A stretch of 64,000 nucleotides of DNA from Clostridia bacterium (GCA_029068165.1 JAIEDA010000030.1:62001-126000); one strand, 5' to 3'. Positions 50,705 to 60,573 are shown, counted from the first letter of the stretch. The notes: generated by a model from the letters alone, not told the origin. Numbers and translations: made by a program.

Positions 50705-52003
50705 ATGTCTATAAAATTCGGTACGGACGGTATAAGAGGTATCGCTTACGAAGAGATTACGATAGAACTTGCGTATAAGTTGGGCAACGCTCTCGGCAGG
50801 CTCGTTGACGGATGTAGGATAATCGTCGGACGGGATACGAGAGTATCCGGAGAAGATTTATCCGCCGCTTTGGCTGAAGGACTTGCCGACGCGGGCGGCG
50901 ACGTCTTGGACTGCAAACTTATGCCGACGGCGGGAGTAGCGTATCTCGTCAAAAGGCATAACTGCGATTTCGGAGTAGTGATCAGCGCCTCGCACAACCC
51001 TCCCGAGTACAACGGAATAAAAGTGTTTGACGCTCAAGGCTTCAAGGCGAGCGAAGAGGTTGAAGAGAAGATACAAATCTTACTGGACGGCGAAACCGTA
51101 AAAAATAGCGGCGGTCAAATTCAAGTCTACGAAGAGGGGCAAGCCGAATACGAGGACTTTCTCGTAAGTAAGGGAGTGGATTTGTCAGGGATGAGAATAC
51201 TTCTCGATTGCTCCAACGGGGCTTGCGCAAGAATAGCTCCGAGCGTATTCAAGAGGTTGGGCGCCGACGTTACCGCGCTCAATACTTTGGAGGACGGCAA
51301 TCTCATAAATGAAAACTGCGGCGCAGTCAACGCTCATTTGCTAAGCGAAATGGCTAAGGATTTTGACGTGACGTTCGCTTTCGACGGCGATAGCGACAGG
51401 CTGATTGCGCTTGACGAAAAAGGCGAAATCGTCGACGGCGACAAAAACTTGGTCATAATCGGCAGGTACTTAAAAGAAAGAGGAGAGCTTGCGGCAAACG
51501 TTGTAGTCGGCACGTCTATGACCAACTTGGGTATTGAAAAGGCTATAAGGGAAATCGGAGTTGATTTCCAACGCGTTGACGTGGGGGATAAGTACGTGTT
51601 AAGACGTCTTCTCGAGCTCGGCGGAGCGCTGGGCGGAGAAGGCTCGGGACATACGATAATATTGAGCGAAAGCTCTACGGGCGACGGAGTTCAAACGGCA
51701 GTCGCGCTTTCCAAAATAATAAAATCAAGCGGAAAAACTCTCTCGTATCTTGCGGATATTCAAACTTTTCCTCAAATCATCAGCTCGCTTTCCGTAAAAG
51801 ATAAAAACGCCGTTTTGGGCGATAAATCCTTACTCGCGGTATTAAACGACGTTAAATCCGAGCTTAAGGACGAAGGACGCGTCATTCTCAGGGCTTCGGG
51901 CACGGAGCAAAAAATACGCGTTATGGTAGAGAGTAAGGATGCGGAATTGAACGATAATATCGTTAAAAAATTAACGAATTTAATTAAAACGATAGAAAAT
52001 TAA
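50705..52003 (+). CDS. glmM: Phosphoglucosamine mutase
   Basis: 432 residues. KFGTDGIRGIAYEEITIELAYKLG opens the protein. S96 in SASHNPPEYNG is the phosphorylated Ser, D227-G-D-S-D-R232 binds the Mg2+, and RASGTEQKIRVMVE forms the phosphate-binding loop near the C-terminus. It converts glucosamine 6-phosphate to glucosamine 1-phosphate for cell-wall precursor synthesis. The upstream acetyltransferase gene uses its product. AGGAGCAAATAAACT before the ATG lies across the stop of that gene. Normal length for the family is about 445-450, so it is slightly short. Confidence 0.96.
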   Translation: MSIKFGTDGIRGIAYEEITIELAYKLGNALGRLVDGCRIIVGRDTRVSGEDLSAALAEGLADAGGDVLDCKLMPTAGVAYLVKRHNCDFGVVISASHNPPEYNGIKVFDAQGFKASEEVEEKIQILLDGETVKNSGGQIQVYEEGQAEYEDFLVSKGVDLSGMRILLDCSNGACARIAPSVFKRLGADVTALNTLEDGNLINENCGAVNAHLLSEMAKDFDVTFAFDGDSDRLIALDEKGEIVDGDKNLVIIGRYLKERGELAANVVVGTSMTNLGIEKAIREIGVDFQRVDVGDKYVLRRLLELGGALGGEGSGHTIILSESSTGDGVQTAVALSKIIKSSGKTLSYLADIQTFPQIISSLSVKDKNAVLGDKSLLAVLNDVKSELKDEGRVILRASGTEQKIRVMVESKDAELNDNIVKKLTNLIKTIEN

Positions 52004-52066
52004 TTACTAAAATTAAAAAAATTAAAAAAAGTTTTAATAAAATTTTAATAAAAAATTCAATCTCTA

Positions 52067-52095
52067 TTGAAAACCTCACTATTATATATTAGAAT
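52067..52095 (+). promoter_or_regulatory. Promoter of the large lipoprotein gene
   Basis: TTGAAA (52067-52072), 17-bp spacer, TAGAAT (52090-52095), after a long AT-rich tract of ATTAAAA-like repeats (about 52004-52055). Confidence 0.65.
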
Positions 52096-52143
52096 AAGTA
52101 TAACTTAAGTTATTTATTTAACTAAAATATGAGGAGGGGAAAT

Positions 52144-54987
52144 ATGAGAAAAAATAAGGTAATAGCATTTATCAGCATTATTCTTATTATCGCAATGGTT
52201 ATGGCTTGCGCAGTTGGTTGCAAAAAGCCTGACGAAGGCGATGCGAACGTTGACGGAAACTTCGTGGGCGAAACCGTTGTTCTCACAAACGTGGACAGAG
52301 GTATCAACTTCGTAGTTTTAGCTGACGGGGAGGTAGCCGACGCGGAGAGCAAAATCCAAGTCGTTAAGGTTACTACCGGAGCGGCAGTCGACGTAACTGT
52401 ATTAGAAAATAACGGGAAGTTGAGAGTTTATCCGCCTGTCGGATACTACGAGCTCAACCAAACGTATAGAATTTCTCTTACAGACAAGGCTTTGAGATTC
52501 GAAGATTACGGCAGCAACGTAAGGAACATTACTTTCGTCGTAACTACCGACTCTTTGTCCAAAATAGCTATGAAAGACGGTTTGTTGGTGTTCGATTCCG
52601 GTAGCATTAGAGAGCAAGAGGAATTCTTTACCGTTACGAACGGCGAGCAGCAAATAGGCGGAAATATGAAGCTCCAAACCAACGGCGTAGCAGTTAAGGC
52701 GGGCGACGTAATTCTTGTCAACAACACCGAAACTATGCTTCAAGAAGCTTACAAGGTAGACAGCAATTACACCGTAGGCGACAATACGACCGCTATTATT
52801 AAATATTCCAAACCGCAAATGAACGAAGTTTACAACACGTTCGAAGTAAGCGAAAGCAAAGCGCTTGAAGAAGACAGCGATCTTGAATTTACTTACGACG
52901 CGATGGAGCAGGCTATCGAAAACAGCGATCTTGCTTTGGCTGCTCTTCAAATCTTCGGTTCCAAGCCGACTTTCGGATTTAATATCAACAAAGTAGGACT
53001 TGAGGACGGCACTGTCGTGATCAACGCGGTTATCACGATGACCATTCCAAACGTTGTTAAAATCGAAGGCGCAATAGGCGCTGACCTTACTATCAAATTC
53101 AACTGCCTTATCAGCGTAGACGCAAACGTAAACGTAAATATGGCGGGCGAGGAAGTTGACTGCGGCGTTGTAGCTTACGTATACAACAACGTAGAAACTA
53201 CCGTTACTATCGGCACCGGCTACAGCATCGACCAAGTAACCAACCTTACCGAACTTATAGAGAAAGCAAACCAACTCGAAGAGGCTGAAACTGGCGTATC
53301 CGTTCCAATGTTTACTTGGGTACTTCCTATCGCAAACGGCGCGGTATCCGTTAGATATCAATGCGACTTGCATTTCGCTTTCGCATTCTCGGGCGCAATC
53401 GGCGTAAAGGTTACCACCGATTTCGATTACGCTTTGGGAGCTACTTACACCAAAGAGGACGGCGTTGATACCACCGCTAAAATTCTCAACAGCGACGTAT
53501 TCAAGAAAGTTGAAGTTACGATCGAGGGTAGCGCTAAAATGAAGCTCGGTCTTGCAAACACCTTGGCGCTCGACGTCTTGGCTGGCGTAGTAAGCTTGGG
53601 CATCAAAGCCGAAGTCGGCAATTTCAACGGCTTGTACGGTTACGCTACCACGAGCAACCTCGTAGCGGCTGACCCGTATATCACCGGAGCTATGTATTTC
53701 GAGGGCGGCTTCTATTACGATATAGATCTTATTATAGCTCTCTCTATCGGAAGCATTGCAAACATCAATAAGAACGTGGACATCGTTCAAGGCGAAATAG
53801 TTCTTTATTCGTTCGGACAAAGAGAACTTATCAAATCTATCGAAGGCAAGACTATCGAAATGGCAACTGTGGAAACCATTATCCCTGAATTCGTTGCCGA
53901 AGCGTACGACCTCAAGGACGCTAACTTCTATCAAACGACCGTATCGTTCAGCGAAGGCGTAAGCGCGGATAGCAATCTCGTAGTAAAAGACGGTAAAATC
54001 ACCGTAGTTGATCCTAGCAAGAAAGTCGACACTGTCGTAACTTTCGTATACAACAATATTGAAGTAAAAGCAAACGTAAAATTTGACGGCGCAGTTATCT
54101 TCGACAAGTACGTATACAACTACGACAAGTCGGGCGACGCTAAGACGAGCGACGTTAAGATCGTACTTTCGGGCACCGAAATAAACGGCAACGAAAACGT
54201 TGAAGTTGAAATCGGAACTTACGATAAGGCAAGCAAGACTGTAGTTATTCCGTTTGAAAACGTAGCGGTTATGGAAAACGGCGTAAACGAAGTTGAAATC
54301 AAAGTAAACGGCGTTGCGTACAATGCGTACGTAAGCGTAAGCGGCGTACTCGAGGCTCTCGGCTTCCAAGTTGACGGAGTATACGAAATCTTCGCGGCTG
54401 AGCAAATCGCTGACTTGTCCGCTAAGGCAAACGCAGGAGAAGACTTCTTCGGCAAGACTTTCAAACTCGTTAAGGATATTGATATGAACGGCGCTGCAAT
54501 CGCTCCTATCAAGCTCTTCCAAGGTACTTTGGACGGCAACGGTAAGACGATTTCCAACTACACCGTAGAGGGAGTAGTAGACAACGCTGTAGCGTTCATC
54601 GTAACCAACAAGGGTACGGTTAAAGACTTGACCTTGAGCGGCGTAGTAAACGCTCAAATCTCCGCTAAGACGGGCAACAACTACTTGGTAGCAGGCGCTG
54701 TAGCAATCAACAACGGCACCGTTTCCAACGTAACCGTAAACGGCGAAATCAATATGACTTCGACTTCGCTCAACGCATTCGTTAAGATTACCGTAATGGG
54801 CGTAATCGCTCAAAACAACGGTACCGCAAGCGATAATAGCGCGGCAGACGCAAGCCTGTCGGCAGTAGCGCAATTCGACGTTGCAAACGTAACCATCACG
54901 GTTGACGGCAACACGAGCTACGCATACTCTTGCAAGAACGCTGCAGTAGCTAGCGGCGCGTTGGTTAAGTTCAACGTAGCAAAATAA
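52144..54987 (+). CDS. Large surface lipoprotein with GLUG-like C-terminal repeats
   Basis: 947 residues. The lipobox A-V-G-C puts the lipidated Cys at 26. The start at ATG 52144 is fixed by AGGAGGGG upstream; an earlier in-frame ATG (52129) precedes that site. Most of the protein is predicted beta with repeated short strands. Near the C-terminus, DGNGKTISNYTVEGVVDN, NKGTVKDLTLSGVV and NNGTVSNVTVNGEI are GLUG-type repeats, as in surface beta-helix proteins. EIFAAEQIADLSAKANAGEDFFGKTFKLVKDIDMNG just before them is the usual lead-in. Function unknown; probably adhesion or glycan binding. GC and codon use match the core genome. Confidence 0.85.
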   Translation: MRKNKVIAFISIILIIAMVMACAVGCKKPDEGDANVDGNFVGETVVLTNVDRGINFVVLADGEVADAESKIQVVKVTTGAAVDVTVLENNGKLRVYPPVGYYELNQTYRISLTDKALRFEDYGSNVRNITFVVTTDSLSKIAMKDGLLVFDSGSIREQEEFFTVTNGEQQIGGNMKLQTNGVAVKAGDVILVNNTETMLQEAYKVDSNYTVGDNTTAIIKYSKPQMNEVYNTFEVSESKALEEDSDLEFTYDAMEQAIENSDLALAALQIFGSKPTFGFNINKVGLEDGTVVINAVITMTIPNVVKIEGAIGADLTIKFNCLISVDANVNVNMAGEEVDCGVVAYVYNNVETTVTIGTGYSIDQVTNLTELIEKANQLEEAETGVSVPMFTWVLPIANGAVSVRYQCDLHFAFAFSGAIGVKVTTDFDYALGATYTKEDGVDTTAKILNSDVFKKVEVTIEGSAKMKLGLANTLALDVLAGVVSLGIKAEVGNFNGLYGYATTSNLVAADPYITGAMYFEGGFYYDIDLIIALSIGSIANINKNVDIVQGEIVLYSFGQRELIKSIEGKTIEMATVETIIPEFVAEAYDLKDANFYQTTVSFSEGVSADSNLVVKDGKITVVDPSKKVDTVVTFVYNNIEVKANVKFDGAVIFDKYVYNYDKSGDAKTSDVKIVLSGTEINGNENVEVEIGTYDKASKTVVIPFENVAVMENGVNEVEIKVNGVAYNAYVSVSGVLEALGFQVDGVYEIFAAEQIADLSAKANAGEDFFGKTFKLVKDIDMNGAAIAPIKLFQGTLDGNGKTISNYTVEGVVDNAVAFIVTNKGTVKDLTLSGVVNAQISAKTGNNYLVAGAVAINNGTVSNVTVNGEINMTSTSLNAFVKITVMGVIAQNNGTASDNSAADASLSAVAQFDVANVTITVDGNTSYAYSCKNAAVASGALVKFNVAK

Positions 54988-55011
54988 TCGACCTGCAAGG
55001 TAATGAAAAGG

Positions 55012-55041
55012 GAGGGAACGCAAATGCGTTCCCTCTTTTTT
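55012..55041 (+). terminator. Terminator of the large lipoprotein gene
   Basis: A perfect 10-bp stem (55012-55021 with 55026-55035), AAAT loop, then TTTTTT. Confidence 0.92.
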
Positions 55042-55058
55042 CGTTAAGTTCAAATTAT

Positions 55059-55126
55059 AAGGAGAGTGAGGAGAGAATGAGAAAGTGAGAGAGTGAGAGG
55101 TGAGGAGAGTAATGAGAGTTAGGTAA
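55059..55126 (+). repeat. Polypurine GAGAGTGAG-type tract
   Basis: About 65 bp of almost only G and A with scattered T (GGAGAGTGAGGAGAG and similar units). No gene is supported between the terminator and the next promoter. Confidence 0.75.
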
Positions 55127-55245
55127 AAAAAGGATATGCCTTCTTCGCTCAAGGCGACAATCGATTTGACTGCGCTTGACTTAACCTGATTCAATATATA
55201 GGTGATTTGCGAAATATGTACAGCGTTAATTTTATAATTTTAGGG

Positions 55246-55274
55246 TTGACTTAAATTTTCATTTATTATAAAAT
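55246..55274 (+). promoter_or_regulatory. Promoter of the lipase-like lipoprotein gene
   Basis: TTGACT (55246-55251), 17-bp spacer, TAAAAT (55269-55274), 32 bp before the ATG. Confidence 0.65.
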
Positions 55275-55305
55275 ATAAATAATAAAAAACGATTTTAGAG
55301 GGAGT

Positions 55306-56430
55306 ATGAGAAAGCTTTTTATTTGTCTAATCTTAGTAGTTGCGATTATAGGAGTCTTTGCCTTTTCGGCTTGTTCCAACGGCTATATTGCAATAGAATA
55401 CGACCCAACCACGACTTACGGAGTATATTGGTACGCCGACGGCGATTACGTCAGGAGCAGCGAGGGGATGTCTACGGATTTATTTGACCCGAACAAACCT
55501 ACCTTTATCTTTGCTCACGGTTGGGAACCTGACGCAAACAACACATCAAACGGTCTTGTAGAAGATTTGATTACTCACGCCGATACCGTCAGTAAGACGG
55601 GAGCTAGCGTAGTAAATTACGCCGAATTATTGAAAGAGCAGGGGTACAACGTCGCGCTCTTGGGTTGGTTTTCGTACGCTTCCGATTTGACGAAACTCTT
55701 TAGATGTATTTGGGTTGACTTTGACGACGGCAACGCTCTCTCGGTGAGATTTGCTCAAGAGCTTGCAGCCGTAATGGGCGAGGACTATTCTAAAGATATC
55801 AAACTCGTCGGACACAGTTACGGCAGTCAGTTGGCTATCGCTACGGTATACCAACTCACGAAGTTTAAAGAAAACGGAATTATCAACAACTCTCATCTTA
55901 TTCCTACGAGAATAACTTTGGCTGACCCGTATTTGGGTTTGCCCGCTTTGATAGAAGGCTGGAACGGCACGATCAGCAAAGCCAAGATTTCGTATACCAA
56001 CGAGAAGATAAACGCTCGCGCGCCGAAGACGTTGTTTGCCGACGTAGTAGATTATATCGTGCAAACAAACGATACGGCAGTGGATATTTATATGGGAATG
56101 GGCGTGGCTTCGACGATGTATTATAGGTATGACGGATCGGACGCCGACTTTGAAAAACTTTCGTCAAATTGTTCTATCGTAAAAAGCGCGGGACTTATCT
56201 CTAAGTACGGCGATACGAACGTGCATAATATCACTCGAGATTGGACGCTCGTTTCGATTGTAGAGAGTATTACTTTGTACGATCAAAACGGCGATATTGC
56301 TCCGTCCGGCGCGGCAACCGACGCTGTTATCAAGAGCTTGAGAGGCAAGTGCTATAATCAAGACTACAAAGGCTTTAACGTAGCCGCCGACTCGATGACT
56401 TTGGTCGATAGGAGCGCGACCAAATACTAG
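55306..56430 (+). CDS. Alpha/beta-hydrolase lipoprotein (lipase-like)
   Basis: 374 residues. Lipobox F-S-A-C (Cys 23), so it is anchored outside. FIFAHGWE (~residues 65-72) forms the oxyanion-hole strand, and GHSYGS with S171 is the nucleophile elbow. LADPYLGL may carry the acid and NVHNITRDW the catalytic His. It resembles lipase/PGAP1-like extracellular hydrolases; the ester substrate is not known. GAGGGAGT precedes the ATG. It is monocistronic with its own promoter and terminator. Residues 172-374 lack other recognised domains. Confidence 0.8.
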   Translation: MRKLFICLILVVAIIGVFAFSACSNGYIAIEYDPTTTYGVYWYADGDYVRSSEGMSTDLFDPNKPTFIFAHGWEPDANNTSNGLVEDLITHADTVSKTGASVVNYAELLKEQGYNVALLGWFSYASDLTKLFRCIWVDFDDGNALSVRFAQELAAVMGEDYSKDIKLVGHSYGSQLAIATVYQLTKFKENGIINNSHLIPTRITLADPYLGLPALIEGWNGTISKAKISYTNEKINARAPKTLFADVVDYIVQTNDTAVDIYMGMGVASTMYYRYDGSDADFEKLSSNCSIVKSAGLISKYGDTNVHNITRDWTLVSIVESITLYDQNGDIAPSGAATDAVIKSLRGKCYNQDYKGFNVAADSMTLVDRSATKY

Positions 56431-56505
56431 TAAGTGCATTTTGTTTTCGTTTTCTTGACGAAAGACTTGAATAAACGATAATTAAAATATACGGTATTTA
56501 AATCG

Positions 56506-56537
56506 ACTTGCCGAAGAGTAATCTTCGGCAAGTTTTT
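56506..56537 (+). terminator. Terminator after the lipase-like gene
   Basis: A perfect 12-bp stem (56506-56517 with 56522-56533), GTAA loop, then TTTTT. Confidence 0.92.
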
Positions 56538-56656
56538 TATATGAAAGTATAGGCGGAGTAAGCTGCGAAGGCTCAGGGAATACTTGCGGTTTTTCTTGAC
56601 CGATTTTTGTCGTAAAATTCGACGGTAATTTTGCGCGTGAATAAAATTTGTATAAA

Positions 56657-56691
56657 TGCATAATTATTCACAAATGTTGCATAAATATTCA
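56657..56691. promoter_or_regulatory. Two ARG boxes (ArgR/AhrC operator)
   Basis: TGCATAATTATTCA (56657-56670) and TGCATAAATATTCA (56678-56691) each fit the ARG-box core TGMATwwwwATKCA, with centres 21 bp apart, the spacing seen for an ArgR hexamer. They lie upstream of the argG promoter. Confidence 0.8.
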
Positions 56692-56739
56692 AAATATTTT
56701 GATATAAACGGGAAAATATTGAAAAATTTGATAAAAATG

Positions 56740-56753
56740 TGAATAATTATTAA
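56740..56753. promoter_or_regulatory. Third, weaker ARG box
   Basis: TGAATAATTATTAA (56740-56753), one mismatch from the core, just upstream of the -35 hexamer. Confidence 0.65.
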
Positions 56754-56760
56754 AAAACAC

Positions 56761-56789
56761 TTGCAATTAGTTGTAATGCGGTGTATTAT
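56761..56789 (+). promoter_or_regulatory. Promoter of the arginine operon
   Basis: TTGCAA (56761-56766), 17-bp spacer, TATTAT (56784-56789), 37 bp before argG. Confidence 0.7.
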
Positions 56790-56826
56790 TAAATCGTAAA
56801 AGTTTTAATAATAGGAGAATATTAAA

Positions 56827-58047
56827 ATGGCTGAAAAAATTAAAAAAGTAGTATTAGCATATTCGGGCGGACTGGATACGTCCATTATCATTCCTTGGCT
56901 CAAGGAAAATTACGACAACTGCGAAGTTATCGCCGTCAGCGGCGACGTAGGTCAGGGAACGGAGCTTGACGGTCTAGAGGAAAAGGCTATCAAGACGGGC
57001 GCAAGCAAGCTGTACGTTGAAGATTTGACGGACGAATTCGTTGACGATTATATCTTCCCGACGGTCAAGGCTGGCGCTATATACGAAAATAGATATATGC
57101 TCGGCACTTCGTTTGCAAGACCGATTATCGCTAAGAGAATAGTTGAAATCGCTCTCAAAGAAGGCGCTGACGCTATATGTCACGGCTGTACCGGCAAGGG
57201 CAACGACCAAGTAAGATTTGAGCTTGCAATCAAGGCTTTCGCTCCGCAAATGAAGATAATCGCTCCGTGGAGAATATGGGATATCAAATCTCGCGACGAG
57301 GAAATCGACTACGCAGAAGCGCACAATATTCCTCTCAAGATAAATAGAGAAACCAACTACAGTAAGGACAAGAATATTTGGCACTTATCCCACGAAGGAT
57401 TGGATCTTGAAAATCCCGCAAACGAGCCTATGTACGACAAGATTCTCGAAATGGGCGTAACTCCCGAGAAAGCTCCGGATAAGGCTACTTACGTTACTAT
57501 CAAGTTTGAAAAGGGCGTTCCTGTGGCTGTCGACGGCAAGAAGATGAAAGGCAGCGATATCGTAAGAAAACTCAACGAGCTTGGCGGCGCAAACGGAATA
57601 GGTTTGGCCGATATAGTTGAAAACAGGCTGGTTGGTATGAAGAGCAGGGGCGTGTACGAAACGCCGGGCGGAGCTATCTTGTATCACGCTCACGAAGTGC
57701 TCGAAACTCTTTGTCTTGACAAGGAAACGGCGCACTACAAGCAACAAGTCGCTATCAAATTCGCCGACTTGGTATACAACGGTCAGTGGTTTACTCCGTT
57801 GAGAGAAGCTCTCAGCGCGTTCGTAGACAGCACTCAAGAAACGGTTACGGGCGAAGTTAAGCTCAAGCTTTATAAGGGCAATATCGTCAACGCGGGAGTT
57901 ACGAGTCCATATTCTCTCTACGACGAGGATATAGCTACGTTCGCCGAGGACGAAGTATACGACCAAATGGATTCGCAAGGCTTTATCAACCTCTTCGGTT
58001 TGCCTATCAAAGTTAAAGCGATGATGGACGCTAAGCGTAAAAAATAG
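56827..58047 (+). CDS. argG: Argininosuccinate synthase
   Basis: 406 residues. [17 protein letters not shown] is the ATP PP-loop, followed by [12 protein letters not shown], then [14 protein letters not shown] and the GRETNYS-type substrate loop (here [19 protein letters not shown]). It joins citrulline and aspartate. Usual length. AGGAGAATATTAAA precedes the ATG. It heads the arg operon, directly behind promoter and ARG boxes. Confidence 0.97.
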   Translation: MAEKIKKVVLAYSGGLDTSIIIPWLKENYDNCEVIAVSGDVGQGTELDGLEEKAIKTGASKLYVEDLTDEFVDDYIFPTVKAGAIYENRYMLGTSFARPIIAKRIVEIALKEGADAICHGCTGKGNDQVRFELAIKAFAPQMKIIAPWRIWDIKSRDEEIDYAEAHNIPLKINRETNYSKDKNIWHLSHEGLDLENPANEPMYDKILEMGVTPEKAPDKATYVTIKFEKGVPVAVDGKKMKGSDIVRKLNELGGANGIGLADIVENRLVGMKSRGVYETPGGAILYHAHEVLETLCLDKETAHYKQQVAIKFADLVYNGQWFTPLREALSAFVDSTQETVTGEVKLKLYKGNIVNAGVTSPYSLYDEDIATFAEDEVYDQMDSQGFINLFGLPIKVKAMMDAKRKK

Positions 58048-58084
58048 TTTGATAGACTTAAGTTTATCGTAAAATAAAACGACC

Positions 58085-58116
58085 TAAAGATAGTTTTCGC
58101 AAGACGACTATCTTTA
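58085..58116 (+). other. Hairpin between argG and argH
   Basis: A 10-bp stem (58085-58094 with 58107-58116) with a 12-base loop and no T tract. It is more likely an mRNA processing or stability element than a terminator. Confidence 0.45.
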
Positions 58117-58141
58117 TGGTTAAAAAAAGGAAAATTCGTTT

Positions 58142-59530
58142 ATGGCAAAAATGTGGCAGGGCAGGTTTAAAAAAGAACTCGATAGCAAAGTCAACGACTT
58201 CAACTCGTCGATTTCTTTCGATAGCAGGATGTATAAACACGATATTCAAGGCAGTATCGTTCACGTTAATATGCTCGGAAAACAGGGTATAATTGATGAA
58301 AAAGACAGCAAAGCGATCGCTAAGGAACTTGCTAAAATTTACGACGATATAGCGAGCGGAAGTTTGGAAATCGATTCGACCGCCGAAGATATTCACATGT
58401 TCGTCGAGCAGGTTCTCACCGAACGGCTTGGCGATTTGGGCAAAAAACTGCATACCGCTAGAAGCCGTAACGACCAAGTCGCTCTCGACTTGAGAATGTA
58501 CTTGCGCGAAGAGATAGATACTATCGTCGGTATGATCAAAAACCTTATCGCAGTGTTGGTCAAGAAAGCCGAGGAAAATATCAATACTGTTATGCCGGGT
58601 TATACGCACCTGCAAAGGGCGCAACCCATCACTTTTGCGCATCACTTGATGGCGTACGCGGAGATGTTCAAGAGGGATATGGTAAGGATGTTCAACTGCT
58701 ATGACCTTATGAACGAGTGTCCGCTTGGCTCGGGCGCGCTTGCGACTACCACTTATCCGATAGATAGAGAGTACACAGCTGAATTTCTTGGATTTGCAAA
58801 GCCTATGGATAACTCTCTTGACGGCGTGAGCGACAGGGATTATTGTATCGAACTTGCAAACGCTATCGCTATATGTATGATGCATTTGTCAAGACTTTCC
58901 GAGGAAGTCGTGCTTTGGAGCAGTTGGGAGTTTAAGTTCATAGAGCTTGACGACGCGTATTCAACGGGTTCGAGCATAATGCCTCAAAAGAAGAATCCCG
59001 ATATTTGCGAACTGATAAGAGGCAAGACAGGAAGAAGTATCGGCAACGTTACGGCGTTACTTTCTATGATGAAAGGCTTGCCGCTTGCGTACAACAAGGA
59101 TATGCAAGAGGATAAAGAGGCAATATTTGACAGCGTGGACACTGTCAAGCTGTGTCTTTCTACGCTTGCGCCTATGCTAGATACAATGACGGTAAATAAA
59201 ACGAATATGGCCAACGCTGGCAAGAAAGGCTTTATCAACGCCACCGACTGCGCGGACTATCTCGTCAAGAAAGGTTTGCCGTTTAGGGACGCGTACAAGA
59301 TAAGCGGAACGCTAGTCGGGATATGCGTTGACAAGGGAATAGGGCTTGACGAATTGCCGCTTGACGAGTACAAAAAACTTAGCGACAAGTTTGATAAAGA
59401 CGTATACGATGCTATATCTCTTGAAAGGTGCGTAAGCGAGAGAAAAGTTCTCGGAGGACCTGCTCCGCAAGCGGTTAAGGAGCATATACGAAAAATTAAA
59501 GAAACCGTATTAAAGGAAGAAGATGAATAA
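58142..59530 (+). CDS. argH: Argininosuccinate lyase
   Basis: 462 residues. WQGRFKKELDSKVNDFNSSI at the N-terminus, SRNDQVALDLRMYLR, the HLQRAQPITFAHHL motif with the catalytic His, and the signature loop GSSIMPQKKNPD. It releases arginine and fumarate. AAAAAGGAAAATTCG precedes the ATG. Its 3' end overlaps argC by 8 bp. Confidence 0.97.
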   Translation: MAKMWQGRFKKELDSKVNDFNSSISFDSRMYKHDIQGSIVHVNMLGKQGIIDEKDSKAIAKELAKIYDDIASGSLEIDSTAEDIHMFVEQVLTERLGDLGKKLHTARSRNDQVALDLRMYLREEIDTIVGMIKNLIAVLVKKAEENINTVMPGYTHLQRAQPITFAHHLMAYAEMFKRDMVRMFNCYDLMNECPLGSGALATTTYPIDREYTAEFLGFAKPMDNSLDGVSDRDYCIELANAIAICMMHLSRLSEEVVLWSSWEFKFIELDDAYSTGSSIMPQKKNPDICELIRGKTGRSIGNVTALLSMMKGLPLAYNKDMQEDKEAIFDSVDTVKLCLSTLAPMLDTMTVNKTNMANAGKKGFINATDCADYLVKKGLPFRDAYKISGTLVGICVDKGIGLDELPLDEYKKLSDKFDKDVYDAISLERCVSERKVLGGPAPQAVKEHIRKIKETVLKEEDE

Positions 59531-60560
59531 GTTTAAAATAGGTATAATAGGCGCTACGGGATACGCGGGCGTGGAGCTTGTAAGGTTGTTGCTTTCACAT
59601 CCGTATGCGGAAATAACCGCCGTATCGTCGATGAGCTACGAGGGTAAGAAGATCAGCGAAGTCTATCCCAACCTCAAAGAAGTTTGCGATATGCAGCTTA
59701 GAAACGACGATATAGTCGATCTATGCGACGTTGTTTTTACTTCGCTTCCGCACGGACTCAGCGAAAAGTTTGCTAAAAAGTGCGTGGAAAAGGGAGTTAA
59801 AATGATCGACCTAGGCGCCGACTTTAGGCTGGACGACGGCGAAGAGTACGCTAAATGGTACGGCAAAAAATACGAAGAAGAGCAGCTTCACTCTAAGTCG
59901 CTGTACTGTATTCCCGAACTTCATAGGTCGCAGTACAAAAATCAGCCTATCATAGGCAATCCCGGCTGTTATCCCACTAGCGTAGCATTGGGTTTGGCGC
60001 CGTCGATAAAGAGCGGACTGGTCAAGGAAAATACTGTCGTGATAGACTCGAAGTCGGGCGTTACGGGCGCGGGAAGAGGTCTTGCGGACAATACGCATTA
60101 TCCCAACTGCAACGAGGCTTTTTCGCCTTACAAGGTTGCAAGTCACAGGCATACTCCCGAAATAGAGCAAACGCTGTCCAAACTGCAAGGTAAAAAAGTC
60201 AACGTGACTTTTGTTCCGCACTTGCTTCCCGTCAACAGGGGAATCGTGTCGACTATCTATTATTCGGCGGATAAAAAGATTGACGCGAAAGCTCTTCACG
60301 AGATTTATAAAGAGTTTTATAAGGACGAAAAGTTTGTAAGAATTTGCGAACTGGGAGAAGTTGCAAACCTGCGCAACGTCAAGTACTCCAACTATTGCGA
60401 TATATCGTTGCACTACGACGAGCATACCGGGAGAGTCATCATCGTGTCGACCATAGACAATATGGTAAAAGGCGCGGCAGGTCAGGCAATACAAAATATG
60501 AATATATTATTTGGGCTCGACGAGGCGTGCGGACTGAATTACGTTCCGCCTGCGTTTTGA
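59523..60560 (+). CDS. argC: N-acetyl-gamma-glutamyl-phosphate reductase
   Basis: 345 residues. GIIGATGYAGVELVRLL binds NADPH, GNPGCYPTS carries the catalytic C149, and SGVTGAGR and HRHTPEIEQ follow; VPHLLPVNRG is typical. It reduces N-acetylglutamyl phosphate. The start overlaps the end of argH, with AAGGAAGAAG as ribosome binding site, so translation is coupled. Confidence 0.97.
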   Translation: MNKFKIGIIGATGYAGVELVRLLLSHPYAEITAVSSMSYEGKKISEVYPNLKEVCDMQLRNDDIVDLCDVVFTSLPHGLSEKFAKKCVEKGVKMIDLGADFRLDDGEEYAKWYGKKYEEEQLHSKSLYCIPELHRSQYKNQPIIGNPGCYPTSVALGLAPSIKSGLVKENTVVIDSKSGVTGAGRGLADNTHYPNCNEAFSPYKVASHRHTPEIEQTLSKLQGKKVNVTFVPHLLPVNRGIVSTIYYSADKKIDAKALHEIYKEFYKDEKFVRICELGEVANLRNVKYSNYCDISLHYDEHTGRVIIVSTIDNMVKGAAGQAIQNMNILFGLDEACGLNYVPPAF

Positions 60561-60573
60561 GAAAGAGGTATCT

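Noticed and set aside
52402..55194. 930-codon open frame on the minus strand opposite the large lipoprotein gene
   Set aside because: It mirrors a strongly supported gene with signal peptide, ribosome binding site, promoter and terminator. The frame is open because of codon bias, and its protein is a Tyr/Val/Arg-rich string without domains.
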